Positions 8,222 to 18,249 of a stretch of DNA of 64,000 nt are shown piece after piece. The notes below the pieces were generated by a model that was not told the origin of the DNA, searched no databases, and saw only the letters and a list, made by a program, of their open reading frames with translations. The position numbers and the translations under genes are program-made. This DNA is from an uncultured Bacteroidota bacterium (GTDB lineage: Bacteria > Bacteroidota > Bacteroidia > JABEUT01): assembly GCA_903863935.1 (NCBI GenBank), contig CAIPDV010000080.1, positions 1-64,000 on the forward strand, read 5' to 3'. Position 1 is the first letter of the stretch, and each line of letters begins with the position of its first letter.

Positions 8222-8462
8222 TAAGTCGCTTATTTTTATTTACAGGGTAAATATAATATATTATCTGAAAACAAGACATGCTATTTCTTATTTCAATTAT
8301 TTTTTCTGTACTAATTACAAACCGTTAATTTTATTTTATGTATCTTACCAAAGGCATGTAAGGATGATAGGTTTCACTGTTAAATATCGTTAAATGTTTC
8401 ATTTCCTCCCATTACCGGATAGATTTAGTTCTGAACCTTTAAAATAGACTAAAAGAGTTTCA

Positions 8463-8470
8463 TACTTTTG
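8463..8470 (+). promoter_or_regulatory. Probable promoter -7 box of porin operon
   Basis: TACTTTTG fits TAnnTTTG and lies 32 bases before the ATG at 8503. It could drive the porin and the flavoprotein gene nine bases behind it. A matching -33 TTTG is not obvious. The rest of the 281-base recQ-porin spacer is AT-rich and shows no other clear element. Confidence 0.45.
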
Positions 8471-8502
8471 AGAGCTCTTTTGAATCTTCTTTTTTCCGAT
8501 TG

Positions 8503-10416
8503 ATGAGATCCAGGTTATTCTTGCTTATTCATGTTTTACTGCTTTTTATAGTGAAACCCGCTTTTGCTGACAAGGGCGATACAGCTAAATCGAAAGTAAA
8601 ACAACCTGTTACTTATTACTTTAACGAATCACACTTTGCGCCCTATAATATCTGGGCTCAGAATGGCTGGCTAAGTAAGCGTATTACAGATACCAACCTT
8701 AGTAATTTCGAAATTTATACTAACCGATATAATCTTGGAAATACAGGACTTCCCTATATACCTGTGCTTTTCAGCAGCTCAATTCAACCCATGGGATTCA
8801 ATTACGATCAGGATTATATAAGTACTAATTTCTTCGCCGATTCCTCTATCCGCTACTTTGATACACGGGCACCTTACACCCAATTCTATTATATATCCGA
8901 CCCACAGATACACCAGTATTTCCAGTTTGCACATGCTCAGAATTTCGGTAAAAACCTGGATGTGGCCATCGGATTTAAACGAATACGTTCGGAAGGAAAT
9001 TACCTGAACCAAAGCACCAACTTAAACCAGGTGACCCTGGATGCAAATTATCACTACAAACATTATATGGCTTTTGCCGATATCATTTACAACGTTCATA
9101 AATTCCAGCAGAATGGCGGTATTGCATCTGATACCGATTTGGCTAGTACATATTATACCGACCGGCAAACCGTTCCGGTTGCTATGAATTTTGGCACCAC
9201 GCTAATGCGTGAACAATCCTTCCACCTGCAACAATATTATTTTTTCGGATTTAAAAAAGATGATTCCATTAAAGAGAACTCCTTTTTCTATGTTTCCCAT
9301 TCCATGCGGATATCAGGCCACTCCAACACATTTACCGATAACAGTATTGATGATTCTAGCTTTTTCAAGATCGAATACAACTCGCCGCTCACGTATGATT
9401 CCCTCCGTTATAATGAATTCAGTAATGATATTTCAGTGGGTTCCGGAACAGGCTGGAACAAAATTATCCGTTGGGAAGCCGGGGTAAAAGATCAATGGGT
9501 TCATTTCCGGAATTTTATCGGAATCAACCCAATGCTTGAAAACAATACAATTGTAATGACTACCCAGGAATATACCGATACCATTTTCAGCAACCTGATT
9601 GCACATGCGCGTCTTTACAATGCATTCGACAGTGGTAAAATTCTTTTTGAAGCATCGGGGCAATATATTTTCTCCGGTAATCAAAAGGGAGACGAACAAG
9701 GCTTAATTCAACTTGGGTTCAAAATCGATTCATCCCGGTTTTTGAAACTGTCAGGCTCATACGCCTACCAGGCTCCGCCCTTTATTTATAACCTATATCA
9801 GGGCAATAATCTGAATTGGGTAAACCACCTTCCCAATACCATCACATCGAATTTAGCACTTACTTATTTCGACAAGAAATGGAAATTAGGTATAACACTT
9901 CAGGCAACCCAGCTTACCAATATGGATTATTTTGACAGCAGTTCTGCTGTAAGGGTTTATCAACCTGCGTTTACTGTTTTATGCGCCGGTATCACTAAAG
10001 AATTTAAGTTCCACAAATTTCATTGGGTGACTTCTGAAAAACTACAATACCTCTCCGACTCAATACCATTAAAGCTTCCGCGCATTGTAACTGAAAATTC
10101 TATCTATTTCGAAAGCTATCTTTTCCATCATGCACTGTTGTTAAGATTAGGTGCAGATGTTTATTACAACACTTCCTATTACGGTTATGCATACAACCCG
10201 ATAATAGACCAGTATTATTTAGAGCATTCGAGAAAACTTGGAGATTATTTATATGTAGATCCCTTCCTTTCATTTCGCATTAAAACATTTCGCATGTTCC
10301 TGAAACTTGAAAATGCAACCTCGGGTTTAACGGCTTACAATTATTACTATGCTTTGCATTACCCTATGGTAGACCGCACACTGCGTTTTGGAATTAACTG
10401 GGATTTCTGGAATTAG
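8503..10416 (+). CDS. Putative outer-membrane porin
   Basis: A 637-residue protein with a signal peptide (MRSRLFLLIHVLLLFIVKPAFA) and then alternating, aromatic-rich strands throughout, ending RFGINWDFWN with a terminal aromatic-plus-residue pattern typical of beta-barrels. It resembles the putative porin family common in Bacteroidetes; the substrate is unknown. The ATG at 8503 is used rather than the TTG one codon upstream. Only nine bases separate its stop from the flavoprotein start, so the two are probably co-transcribed, which might link it to envelope lipid remodelling, though this is inference. Confidence 0.75.
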   Translation: MRSRLFLLIHVLLLFIVKPAFADKGDTAKSKVKQPVTYYFNESHFAPYNIWAQNGWLSKRITDTNLSNFEIYTNRYNLGNTGLPYIPVLFSSSIQPMGFNYDQDYISTNFFADSSIRYFDTRAPYTQFYYISDPQIHQYFQFAHAQNFGKNLDVAIGFKRIRSEGNYLNQSTNLNQVTLDANYHYKHYMAFADIIYNVHKFQQNGGIASDTDLASTYYTDRQTVPVAMNFGTTLMREQSFHLQQYYFFGFKKDDSIKENSFFYVSHSMRISGHSNTFTDNSIDDSSFFKIEYNSPLTYDSLRYNEFSNDISVGSGTGWNKIIRWEAGVKDQWVHFRNFIGINPMLENNTIVMTTQEYTDTIFSNLIAHARLYNAFDSGKILFEASGQYIFSGNQKGDEQGLIQLGFKIDSSRFLKLSGSYAYQAPPFIYNLYQGNNLNWVNHLPNTITSNLALTYFDKKWKLGITLQATQLTNMDYFDSSSAVRVYQPAFTVLCAGITKEFKFHKFHWVTSEKLQYLSDSIPLKLPRIVTENSIYFESYLFHHALLLRLGADVYYNTSYYGYAYNPIIDQYYLEHSRKLGDYLYVDPFLSFRIKTFRMFLKLENATSGLTAYNYYYALHYPMVDRTLRFGINWDFWN

Positions 10417-10425
10417 ATATTGAGT

Positions 10426-11679
10426 ATGAAAATAGCAATAGTTGGCACAGGTATAGCAGGCATGGCTTGCGGACATTATCTAAAGTCCAAAGCCGAGATT
10501 TTCTTTTATGAAAAGAACAATTATGCAGGTGGCCATACCAACACTATCACGCATGATGAAGCCGGAAAAGAAGTAAATATTGACACGGGCTTCATGGTAT
10601 TCAACCATGTTACCTACCCTAACCTTATTAAATTATTTGCAGAACTGAATGTGCCGTCATACAAGACTAGTATGTCATTCAGCGTGCAATACAAACCTGC
10701 CGGACTGGAATTTTGCGGTTCAGGTTTAAACGGGCTTTTTGCACAGCGAAAAAATATATTTAATGTTCGCTACATACAAATGTTGAAACAGATAACCCGT
10801 TTCAATGATGAAGCTGTAAAGGATTTGGATAATACCACGTATGCAGGATACTCTATTAAAGAATATATAAAAGCAAAAGGGTTTGGCGATGATATGTTGC
10901 AGCGATACCTAATTCCTATGAGTGCTGCAGTTTGGTCAACCCCTATGGATAAAATGCTCGATTTTCATGCACAAACGCTTATCCGTTTTTTTTATAATCA
11001 CGGCTTCCTTGGATTGAATACCCAACACCAGTGGTATACTATTACCAATGGCAGCAAGACATACAGAGATATCATTATGAAGCCGTTCCAAAAAAATTTG
11101 CGGTTGAATGACCCTGTAGTAAAAGTAAGCAAGAAAGATGGAAGGGCTGTAATTCGCACCAAAAGCGGAACTGAAACGGAATATGATAAAGTAATTATTG
11201 CCTGTCACGGGGATGAAGCGTTAGCATTATTAAATGAGCCAACACATCTTGAAAATAATCTGCTGGGTAATTTCAAATACCAGAAAAACAAAACTATTCT
11301 GCATACCGATGCCTCAGTAATGCCAAAGACTAAAAGAGTTTGGTCGAGTTGGAATTACCGTATGGAAGAAAAGGAAGGTAACCTTCATGCATCTACTATC
11401 TATTGGATGAACAGCCTGCAACGGGTAAGTGATAAAAAGAATTATTTCGTTTCCTTGAATGACCCCGGAAATATTGATGAGAAAAAAATCTTGAAGGTGA
11501 TAGATTATGAGCATCCTCTCTTTGATTTACATACTGCCAAAGCCCAACCAGATTTACCTAAACTAAATGAAACCGGCCCCATTTATTTTTGTGGAAGTTA
11601 TTTCCGTTATGGATTTCATGAAGATGCGCTGTGGTCGGCGGTGGGGCTGTGTGAGGGAATGAAGAAAGCTATTATTTAA
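10426..11679 (+). CDS. FAD-dependent oxidoreductase of fatty-acid modification cluster
   Basis: A 417-residue flavoprotein of the amine oxidase/phytoene desaturase-like group. The N terminus KIAIVGTGIAGMACGHYL is a Rossmann dinucleotide site, followed by an acidic residue region FYEKNNYAGGHTNT. The C-terminal GPIYFCGSYFRYGFHEDALWSAVGLCEG is the usual second FAD-binding segment. Proteins of this type are regularly found beside DUF1365 and CFA-like methyltransferase genes, as here (12656 and 13472), and are thought to act on acyl chains of membrane lipids. Start at ATG 10426 since TTG 10420 adds only two residues. Its 3' end overlaps the convergent gene at 11672 by eight bases. Confidence 0.85.
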   Translation: MKIAIVGTGIAGMACGHYLKSKAEIFFYEKNNYAGGHTNTITHDEAGKEVNIDTGFMVFNHVTYPNLIKLFAELNVPSYKTSMSFSVQYKPAGLEFCGSGLNGLFAQRKNIFNVRYIQMLKQITRFNDEAVKDLDNTTYAGYSIKEYIKAKGFGDDMLQRYLIPMSAAVWSTPMDKMLDFHAQTLIRFFYNHGFLGLNTQHQWYTITNGSKTYRDIIMKPFQKNLRLNDPVVKVSKKDGRAVIRTKSGTETEYDKVIIACHGDEALALLNEPTHLENNLLGNFKYQKNKTILHTDASVMPKTKRVWSSWNYRMEEKEGNLHASTIYWMNSLQRVSDKKNYFVSLNDPGNIDEKKILKVIDYEHPLFDLHTAKAQPDLPKLNETGPIYFCGSYFRYGFHEDALWSAVGLCEGMKKAII

Positions 11680-12478
11680 TGGGAACAAATTTTTCTCCGT
11701 TAAATTTAAGTCGTATTAATTTTCCCGTCCATCTGATATCACCCCTTTTAATTTCAGGTATTATCAAAGTCTGACTTTTTGAATCATATTTTACCATTGG
11801 AATATCCTGTTGGTTACTATTGCTCATAGTAGCTTCTCTGTCAATTAATATTCCTGAACTCATATTTGCAGAGTCGAGTAAAATATTGGAACTCTTAATG
11901 GAATCATTTGTAACTTCATAGGTCTCTATCATTTCAAAAGGAAGAATGCCTGAACCCTGTCCATAGCCCAAACATAAATATAGCTGTTTAGGTGTCTGAT
12001 TCAGATTATAAATAGAAAGATATGCAGTTGCAGCTTGATCGCCTTCAGCGTAGTTTTCTTCGGGATAAGAGGTAATTACCATTCCGGATTTACTTTTTGC
12101 CTGAAATATTGCCAAGAAATGGTGGAATGTTCCCGTTGTTGGAGAAAGCCAATTAAACACACGGAATAAACTGTCATCTGAATAAATGATATTTATGCGG
12201 CGTCCGAAATTCTTAGTTATTTTATAGTTTAATAAAGGGAATTTGTACGTAAAGGAGGCAGGTGATTTTAAAACCACTAAAAGATTTGCAATAAATACGT
12301 CCTCAAAATCAAAACTATCTTTATAATTTATCTTCCAACCCCTATAAAATGCAGTATCGGCCATTGTTGCCAATATCTTTTCATTTTGCTCCACGGGCTT
12401 TGAAGTGTCCACTTTAATGGTTTGCCCGTTGCAAACAACTACAGTAAGAAGAAACAATATTATTGTTGTTGTTTTCAT
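11672..12478 (-). CDS. Exported protein of unknown function
   Basis: A 268-residue protein that I do not recognise. It starts with a signal peptide (MKTTTIILFLLTVVVCNGQ) and has no other membrane segment. It is rich in beta-strand-forming residues with a conserved-looking closing phrase TGKLIRLKFNGEKFVPIK. The start at 12478 is chosen because it begins a proper signal peptide; the longer frame to 12571 adds 31 unlikely residues. It lies opposite to, and interrupts, the otherwise co-directional flavoprotein-DUF1365-CFA set, so it may be a later insertion. Confidence 0.65.
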   Translation of the reverse strand: MKTTTIILFLLTVVVCNGQTIKVDTSKPVEQNEKILATMADTAFYRGWKINYKDSFDFEDVFIANLLVVLKSPASFTYKFPLLNYKITKNFGRRINIIYSDDSLFRVFNWLSPTTGTFHHFLAIFQAKSKSGMVITSYPEENYAEGDQAATAYLSIYNLNQTPKQLYLCLGYGQGSGILPFEMIETYEVTNDSIKSSNILLDSANMSSGILIDREATMSNSNQQDIPMVKYDSKSQTLIIPEIKRGDIRWTGKLIRLKFNGEKFVPIK

Positions 12479-12655
12479 TCTTTCCAACAAAAGTATACTT
12501 AATACTGTTAGACTATTGTCGGAAAATCCACATTTTACCCCCTTTCGTATGTTTATATATGAAAGATTCAATAGATTTGTACAGTAGTAACGTCCGCGAA
12601 TATGATTTTTTGCCCTTTGATTACTAATTCCTAATTGCTAATTCCTAATTAATTG

Positions 12656-13468
12656 GTGAACTCCTGCCTCTATCTTTCCAATGTAATGCATAACCGAATG
12701 GAACCTAAAAAGCATAGGTTTCATTACCGGATATTCATGTTTTACATTGATTTGGATGAGTTGGATATGATCTCGAAAAAGTTTTTGCTCATTAGCCGCA
12801 ACCGTTTCAACTTCTTTAATTTCCGGGATTCCGACCATTTGCAACTCCCTGCCGATAACCCTGATAAAACCAAAACTACGAAAGAACAATTGCTTGGTTA
12901 TTTAGCTTCACAGGGGGTAAATCCGGCAAAGCCTAAGATATTTTTGCTTACCCATTTGCGCACGCTAGGACATCTTTTTAACCCTGTTTCTTTCTATTTT
13001 ATTTATGATGGTGACAAGCCTTTGTGTTGTGTGCCCGAATTGGGCAACACCTATGGTGAGATGAAACTTTTTTTGTTAAATAATGAAACATTGAAAGAGA
13101 ACAAGTTTTTATTACGTGCAAAAAAGTATTTTTACGTTTCACCATTTATCGACCACGACGTGTATTTCGATTTTCAGCTTGCCATACCGAACGATAAACT
13201 GAATATCCGTATTGACGATTATCGCCCTGTTGCGGGTTCCGAGGATCATCGTTTTTTCATTTCAACCCTGACGGGAGAAAAAAAAGCCTTAACCAATTTA
13301 CGCTTATTTTTATATTCTATACGATTCCCTTTTATCACTGTAAAAGTAATTTTCTTAATTCACTTTCAGGCTATGTTATTGTGGTTTAAGAAAATACATT
13401 TTCATAAAAAAGGAGATTTCCCCGAACTGCAAAAAGATGTTTTACGTAAATATCCACAAACCCACTAG
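12656..13468 (+). CDS. DUF1365 family protein
   Basis: About 270 residues. The N terminus NSCLYLSNVMHNRMEPKKHRFHYRIFMFYIDLDELD is the family hallmark (small basic region, HRF, then an LDLDEL-like phrase), and LGHLFNPVSFYFIYD and the FYVSPFIDHDVYFDF segment also match. Function is unproven; the family travels with CFA-like methyltransferases and flavin oxidoreductases. No ATG fits the conserved N terminus: GTG at 12656 (or TTG at 12653) is the likely start, because the first ATG at 12686 would remove conserved residues. Three bases separate it from the next gene. Confidence 0.85.
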   Translation: MNSCLYLSNVMHNRMEPKKHRFHYRIFMFYIDLDELDMISKKFLLISRNRFNFFNFRDSDHLQLPADNPDKTKTTKEQLLGYLASQGVNPAKPKIFLLTHLRTLGHLFNPVSFYFIYDGDKPLCCVPELGNTYGEMKLFLLNNETLKENKFLLRAKKYFYVSPFIDHDVYFDFQLAIPNDKLNIRIDDYRPVAGSEDHRFFISTLTGEKKALTNLRLFLYSIRFPFITVKVIFLIHFQAMLLWFKKIHFHKKGDFPELQKDVLRKYPQTH

Positions 13469-13471
13469 AAT

Positions 13472-14707
13472 ATGCAAACTATAACGCTTACAAACAAAAG
13501 AACAAGGTACGAGACCATTGTGCTTTCTTTGTTGAGTAAAATGAACAAAGGGAGTATAGATATTTATCTCCCTTCCGGAGAACATGTTCAGCTTGGAAAT
13601 GGCGTTGGTAATGTCCACGCTACAATTAACATTATTGATAACCGCTTTTTTGAAATGTGTGTTTTGTTTGGTGATATTGGTTTTGGAGAGTCTTATATGG
13701 ATGGATTTTGGGAAACTGATAGTATAACCAATGTTATTAAATGGTTCTTAATAAATATTGATAATGCGCCGACTGTTTCGGGTAGTAGAATGAAAGCAGG
13801 TGTTATCAACCTTTTAAAAATTGTGAACCGCCTCAAACATACTTTTCGGAAGAATGATCTGACCATGGCGAAGACCAATATTGCCGAGCATTACGACTTG
13901 AATAACGATTTTTTCAGACTCTTTCTCGACCCTACTATGACATACTCGAGTGCATACTTCGAAGATGAAGAAATGGAACTCTCGAAAGCACAAGTTGCCA
14001 AGTACGAATCACTCTGTAAAAGCATGAAAATAAAACCCGGTGATCATGTACTGGAAATAGGTTCTGGTTGGGGTGGAAATGCAATACATCTGGCGAAAAA
14101 TCACGATTGCAAAGTAACAACGGTAACCATTTCAGAAGAGCAATTTAAGTATGCCAAAGAAAAAATTGAGCAAGAAAACCTATCTGGCAAAATAGAAGTA
14201 AAATTGATGGACTACCGCCTGCTCAACGGACAATTTGACAAGATCATCTCCATTGAAATGTTGGAAGCAGTTGGTCACGAATTTTATGATGTGTTCTTTA
14301 AAAAATGTCACGACCTTTTGAAGCCCAAAGGGGTATTGGGTTTCCAGGTTATTACCTGCCCCGACTCGAGATACGATTCACTCCGCAAGGGAGTTGACTG
14401 GATACAAAAACATATTTTCCCCGGATCGTTATTGCCATCCGTTGCGGCACTGAATACATCCATCAATCGTACAGGAGAAATGACATTAATGAACCTGAAA
14501 GAAATGGGCCTGCATTATGCCAAAACACTCCGATTATGGCAGAAACGGTTCAATGAAAACCTGGATGAAATAAGGAAACTTGGCTTCGATGAAAAGTTCA
14601 TTCGTAAGTGGAATTATTATTTCAGTTATTGCGAAGCGGCCTTCGATATGCGAAATATAAGTGTTATGCAAATGGTATATACAAGACCTAATAATTTAGA
14701 TTTTTAA
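13472..14707 (+). CDS. Cyclopropane-fatty-acyl-phospholipid synthase family methyltransferase
   Basis: A 411-residue SAM-dependent enzyme that transfers a methylene or methyl group to unsaturated acyl chains in phospholipids. An N-terminal lipid-binding domain (1-130) is followed by the catalytic domain. MTYSSAYFED at 156-165 and the SAM loop VLEIGSGWGGNA at 193-204 are diagnostic; IEMLEAVGHEFY carries the family glutamate region. In clusters with a flavoprotein and DUF1365 the product may be a methyl-branched or furan fatty acid rather than a cyclopropane ring, so the name cfa is withheld. It follows DUF1365 by three bases. Confidence 0.9.
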   Translation: MQTITLTNKRTRYETIVLSLLSKMNKGSIDIYLPSGEHVQLGNGVGNVHATINIIDNRFFEMCVLFGDIGFGESYMDGFWETDSITNVIKWFLINIDNAPTVSGSRMKAGVINLLKIVNRLKHTFRKNDLTMAKTNIAEHYDLNNDFFRLFLDPTMTYSSAYFEDEEMELSKAQVAKYESLCKSMKIKPGDHVLEIGSGWGGNAIHLAKNHDCKVTTVTISEEQFKYAKEKIEQENLSGKIEVKLMDYRLLNGQFDKIISIEMLEAVGHEFYDVFFKKCHDLLKPKGVLGFQVITCPDSRYDSLRKGVDWIQKHIFPGSLLPSVAALNTSINRTGEMTLMNLKEMGLHYAKTLRLWQKRFNENLDEIRKLGFDEKFIRKWNYYFSYCEAAFDMRNISVMQMVYTRPNNLDF

Positions 14708-14719
14708 CAACAACAAATA

Positions 14720-14799
14720 GAACGCTGATGACGCAGATTGCTTAAGATAAACGCGGATAAAAGCATTTAAATCATAAGAAATCCATGTCATCCGCGTTC
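14720..14799. repeat. MITE-like intergenic repeat
   Basis: Left end GAACGCTGATGACGCAGATT and right end AATCCATGTCATCCGCGTTCC are imperfect inverted repeats (GAACGCkGATGACryrGATT). An internal phrase AAACGCGGATAAA partly repeats the end. The element fills nearly the whole gap between the CFA-like gene and bcp. Confidence 0.65.
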
Positions 14800-14816
14800 C
14801 AATTAAATATCAAACT

Positions 14817-15299
14817 ATGGCATTTAAAATAACAACCCTTCCAAACCCTAACGTACTTAAAGCAGGTGATAAAGCACCTGATTTCTTAGTTCCTGACCAG
14901 GATGGAAATTTAGTTTCACTGAAAGATTACAAAGGCAAAAAAGTGATACTTTATTTCTATCCTAAAGATGACACTACAGGTTGCACCGCAGAAGCCTGCA
15001 ACTTAAGGGACAACCGTCCGCTTATTATGAAAAAGAATTATGAGATTCTGGGAGTAAGTGCTGACTCCGTAAAATCACATAAAAAGTTTGCAACAAAATT
15101 CAATCTACCTTTCAAATTACTTGCCGATACAGAAAAAGACATTATTGGCAAGTATGGGGTTTGGGGTGAAAAAATGCTGTTTGGCAGGAAATATATGGGC
15201 ATACACCGTGTTACCTTTTTGATAGATGAAAAAGGCATTATTGAACAGGTAATCAGTGATGTAGATACGAAAAACCATACCCAACAAATAATAGGGTGA
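14817..15299 (+). CDS. bcp: Thioredoxin-dependent peroxiredoxin (Bcp/PrxQ)
   Basis: A 160-residue atypical 2-Cys peroxiredoxin that reduces hydrogen peroxide and organic hydroperoxides, recycled by thioredoxin. FYPKDDTTGCTAEACNLRD contains the peroxidatic Cys56 and the resolving Cys61, the pattern of PrxQ. GVSADSVKSHKKFATKFNLPF and FLIDEKGII are also typical. Length is about that of E. coli Bcp (156). The ATG lies directly behind a MITE-like repeat, so its promoter may lie in or before that repeat. Confidence 0.95.
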   Translation: MAFKITTLPNPNVLKAGDKAPDFLVPDQDGNLVSLKDYKGKKVILYFYPKDDTTGCTAEACNLRDNRPLIMKKNYEILGVSADSVKSHKKFATKFNLPFKLLADTEKDIIGKYGVWGEKMLFGRKYMGIHRVTFLIDEKGIIEQVISDVDTKNHTQQIIG

Positions 15300-15309
15300 C
15301 CTATATCCA

Positions 15310-15339
15310 TTGAAAATTAAAGGTTATTTCGTAAATTTG
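15310..15339 (+). promoter_or_regulatory. Probable clpX promoter
   Basis: TTG at 15310-15312 and TAAATTTG at 15332-15339 are separated by 19 bases, fitting the Bacteroidetes -33/-7 pattern well. The ATG of clpX is 28 bases downstream of the -7 box. The -33 part overlaps the end of the bcp spacer. Confidence 0.6.
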
Positions 15340-15367
15340 CAAAAGGAAGTAAGTATCCCACAACATA

Positions 15368-16606
15368 ATGGCAGAAAAAGAGATAATTAAATGTTCCTTT
15401 TGTGGTAAAGACAAAAAGGATGTATTCGTAATGATTGGAGGCCTGAACGGCCACATTTGCGACCAATGTGCAGCTCAGGCGCAGCGCATTGTTGACGAAG
15501 AATTAAAGCACCGCACCGACGACAAAAAAATTCAGTTGGTAAAGCCTACTGAGATCAAGAAGATGCTGGATGAATATATTATAGACCAAGACGAAGCAAA
15601 GAAGGTAATGTCGGTTGCTGTTTATAATCACTATAAAAGGATACTTCAAAAAGGACTTAAAAAGGACGACGACGATGTGGAGTTGGAAAAATCCAATATT
15701 CTTCTTGTCGGAGAAACAGGTACCGGAAAAACATTATTGGCCCAGACAATTGCTAAAATATTAAATGTTCCTTTCTGCATCGCCGACGCTACTGCCTTTA
15801 CCGAGGCCGGATATGTGGGCGAAGATGTGGAAAATGTATTGGTACGTTTGTTGCAGGTTGCAAACTATGATGTTGCGGCCGCGGAAAAAGGAATTGTATT
15901 TATTGACGAGATAGATAAAATTGCCCGAAAAGAAGGTGATAGCCCATCCATTACGCGCGAGGTAGGTGGAGAGGGCGTTCAACAGGCTTTATTGAAAATG
16001 CTTGAAGGTGCAACTGTAAACGTTCCACCACAAGGCGGACGTAAGCACCCGGAACAAAAAATGATATCGGTAAATACGAAAGATATTCTCTTCATTTGCG
16101 GAGGTGCCTTCAGTGGCATCGATAAAAAGATAGCCCGCCGTGTGCAAGCCCATGCTATGGGATATGCAACTCCAACCGACCAGGAAGAAATTGACCGCGA
16201 TAACTTGTTGCAATACATTTCGCCGGAAGATTTAAGAAGCTTCGGGTTGATACCCGAATTGATTGGACGTATACCAGTTATCACCTACCTGAATCCGCTA
16301 AGTAAGGAGAGTTTGAAATTGGTTCTCACAGACCCGAAAAATGCGCTTATCAAGCAATACACCAAGCTATTCAAGATAGATGATGTGAAGTTGGTTTGGG
16401 ATAAATCTGTTTATGATTTGATTGTGGAAAAAGCAATTGAATACAAATTGGGTGCAAGAGGACTTCGTGCTATTTGTGAGGCTATCCTTACAGACGCTAT
16501 GTTTGAAACTCCATCCAATGATGTGAAGGAGTTGCATATTACATTGCGTTATGCCAAGGAAAAGATGTCACGTTCAGCAGCCTTAAACAGGCTGAAAGCA
16601 GCTTAA
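15368..16606 (+). CDS. clpX: ATP-dependent Clp protease ATP-binding subunit ClpX
   Basis: A 412-residue AAA+ unfoldase that feeds tagged proteins to ClpP. The N-terminal zinc-binding domain has Cys9, Cys12, Cys31 and Cys34. Walker A is GETGTGKT near 117-124, the pore loop is GYVGED, Walker B is VFIDEIDKI, and a sensor-2 LGARGLR segment is in the C-terminal small domain. The C terminus ends soon after [10 protein letters not shown] as in other Bacteroidetes. No clpP is adjacent here. The next gene starts about 20 bases later. Confidence 0.97.
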   Translation: MAEKEIIKCSFCGKDKKDVFVMIGGLNGHICDQCAAQAQRIVDEELKHRTDDKKIQLVKPTEIKKMLDEYIIDQDEAKKVMSVAVYNHYKRILQKGLKKDDDDVELEKSNILLVGETGTGKTLLAQTIAKILNVPFCIADATAFTEAGYVGEDVENVLVRLLQVANYDVAAAEKGIVFIDEIDKIARKEGDSPSITREVGGEGVQQALLKMLEGATVNVPPQGGRKHPEQKMISVNTKDILFICGGAFSGIDKKIARRVQAHAMGYATPTDQEEIDRDNLLQYISPEDLRSFGLIPELIGRIPVITYLNPLSKESLKLVLTDPKNALIKQYTKLFKIDDVKLVWDKSVYDLIVEKAIEYKLGARGLRAICEAILTDAMFETPSNDVKELHITLRYAKEKMSRSAALNRLKAA

Positions 16607-16625
16607 CATTCATTCCTTGAATATA

Positions 16626-17372
16626 ATGAAGTCGAAAAAATGGTTTCTTCTTCCATTATTTTCTATTTTAATTGGATTAATTTTTATCTGTTCATGCTCA
16701 ATGAACGGAGATTACAAATCTCCCATAACTATAGAAAGTGCCCACGGTTCATCTGGCAAGAGTGCTTATAAAATTATTTATAAAAATTCGGCCCGTATTG
16801 ATTTTAGCATCAAACGTCCTGACATAAACGATACACACATTTTATTATGTATCCCGGGAGCTTATACCAAACTTGATAATGACAGTGTTGATGGTTTATT
16901 TATTTGCAATGGCATTGCACATAACAGGCATAGTATAAATCATTCATTAAGTGGAGTGATTGAAATGGTGAATGGAGATTGCAGCATTTTTCGCTCCTAC
17001 CGAGGAAGCACTTTGACTGATAGTGTTATTGCCTCAATTGAAAAGCAACATGGCTCATTATTTCAGCAAACCTGGCTAGTGGTGAACGATTCCTGTGCAC
17101 ACTACAAGGACTCTTCCCTTTTCGAAAGGCGGGCGATTGTAAAATTCCATAATGGGAAAACCGCTATTGTAGAGAGTTCCGCAGCTATTACCTTATGGGC
17201 ATTTGCTAATGATTTGAAGGCACTAAAAGTCAAAGACGCACTCTATACTGATATGGGGGCTTGGGATGAGGGCTGGTATAAGAATCCTAAGGATGGTAAG
17301 GTAGTTTTATTAGGCAACAATCATTCCCAAACCAAAAGACAAAGTAATTGGGTTGTCTTTGAATCGAATTAG
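16626..17372 (+). CDS. Predicted lipoprotein, possibly phosphodiester glycosidase-like
   Basis: A 248-residue protein with a lipoprotein signal: MKSKKWFLLPLFSILIGLIFICSC, with the cysteine after ICS as likely lipidation site. The C-terminal part, with RRAIVKFHNGKTAIVES, ITLWAFANDLKAL, ALYTDMGAWDEGWYK and RQSNWVVFE, vaguely recalls phosphodiester glycosidase (NAGPA-like) domains, which hydrolyse sugar phosphodiesters; this is a weak impression only. Start at ATG 16626, three codons after a TTG. It follows clpX closely in the same direction, so read-through from clpX is possible. Confidence 0.6.
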   Translation: MKSKKWFLLPLFSILIGLIFICSCSMNGDYKSPITIESAHGSSGKSAYKIIYKNSARIDFSIKRPDINDTHILLCIPGAYTKLDNDSVDGLFICNGIAHNRHSINHSLSGVIEMVNGDCSIFRSYRGSTLTDSVIASIEKQHGSLFQQTWLVVNDSCAHYKDSSLFERRAIVKFHNGKTAIVESSAAITLWAFANDLKALKVKDALYTDMGAWDEGWYKNPKDGKVVLLGNNHSQTKRQSNWVVFESN

Positions 17373-17493
17373 GTGCTTTTATTTTAAATCTTTTATCATC
17401 CCGCATCTTATTGCTAACCAGTACATATTATACTATATTTTACTTGTAAAATATTTTGTGATACCTTTTACGTTACATCTGTCGCAAAACATA

Positions 17494-17501
17494 TAAATTT
17501 G
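17494..17501 (+). promoter_or_regulatory. Probable sdhC promoter (-7 box)
   Basis: TAAATTTG matches TAnnTTTG exactly and lies 41 bases before the sdhC ATG. The -33 region reads TTTTACG rather than a clear TTTG. Confidence 0.45.
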
Positions 17502-17542
17502 GCATCGTTTTCCACAAGGATACAATAGTAAAAACTCAACTT

Positions 17543-18226
17543 ATGAATTCTATCAAGCAATACCTCACTTCTTCCATCGGCAAAAAAGTAGTGATGGCCT
17601 GCACTGGCTTATTTTTATGTGTGTTTCTTTTAGAACACATTTATGGTAATATCCTTTTATATGCCGGTGATGACGGTGCGGCGTTTAACGAGTATTCCCA
17701 CTCTGCCAGCCATAATATTATCATCCGAATTGTGGAGTTCGTATTGTTTGGTTCCATTATTGCGCATGTGTTTCAAGCTGTAATTATTACTAAAGACAAT
17801 GCAAAAGCACGCCCAATTAAATACGCAGTATCCACCTCAACCGAAGGCAGCAGTTGGTTTTCAAGGAACATGGGCATTACCGGTTCCATCATTCTTTTCT
17901 TTATCGTAATCCACCTTTATAATTTCTTCCTTCCATACCGGATAACCGAAATGCCAAACGGAGCAACCCTTGCCATTATTACAAAAGCAGCATTCCAGAA
18001 TGTGTATTATGTACTTATTTATTGTGTGGGAGTTACTTTTTTATTTTTCCACTTACTGCACGGATTCCGCTCAGCTTTTCATACATTGGGAATGAACAAT
18101 AAAAAATACACTCCACTCTGGAAGGCAGTAGGCACAGGCTTTGCATTGCTCATGTGGCTTGGATTTATTTCTTTTCCGATATTATTTTATTTCAACCTGG
18201 CCGGTAACAATATTCCTTCGATTTAA
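17543..18226 (+). CDS. sdhC: Succinate dehydrogenase cytochrome b subunit
   Basis: A 227-residue integral membrane protein with five predicted helices (about 17-35, 62-82, 110-130, 155-178, 198-218), matching the single-anchor b558-type subunit of Bacteroidetes complex II. Haem-ligand histidines are available in [25 protein letters not shown] and [14 protein letters not shown]. It anchors the SdhA/SdhB head and passes electrons to menaquinone. sdhA follows after 23 bases; sdhB is missing from this operon. Confidence 0.93.
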   Translation: MNSIKQYLTSSIGKKVVMACTGLFLCVFLLEHIYGNILLYAGDDGAAFNEYSHSASHNIIIRIVEFVLFGSIIAHVFQAVIITKDNAKARPIKYAVSTSTEGSSWFSRNMGITGSIILFFIVIHLYNFFLPYRITEMPNGATLAIITKAAFQNVYYVLIYCVGVTFLFFHLLHGFRSAFHTLGMNNKKYTPLWKAVGTGFALLMWLGFISFPILFYFNLAGNNIPSI

Positions 18227-18249
18227 TTGACATTAATTCATACAGTATT

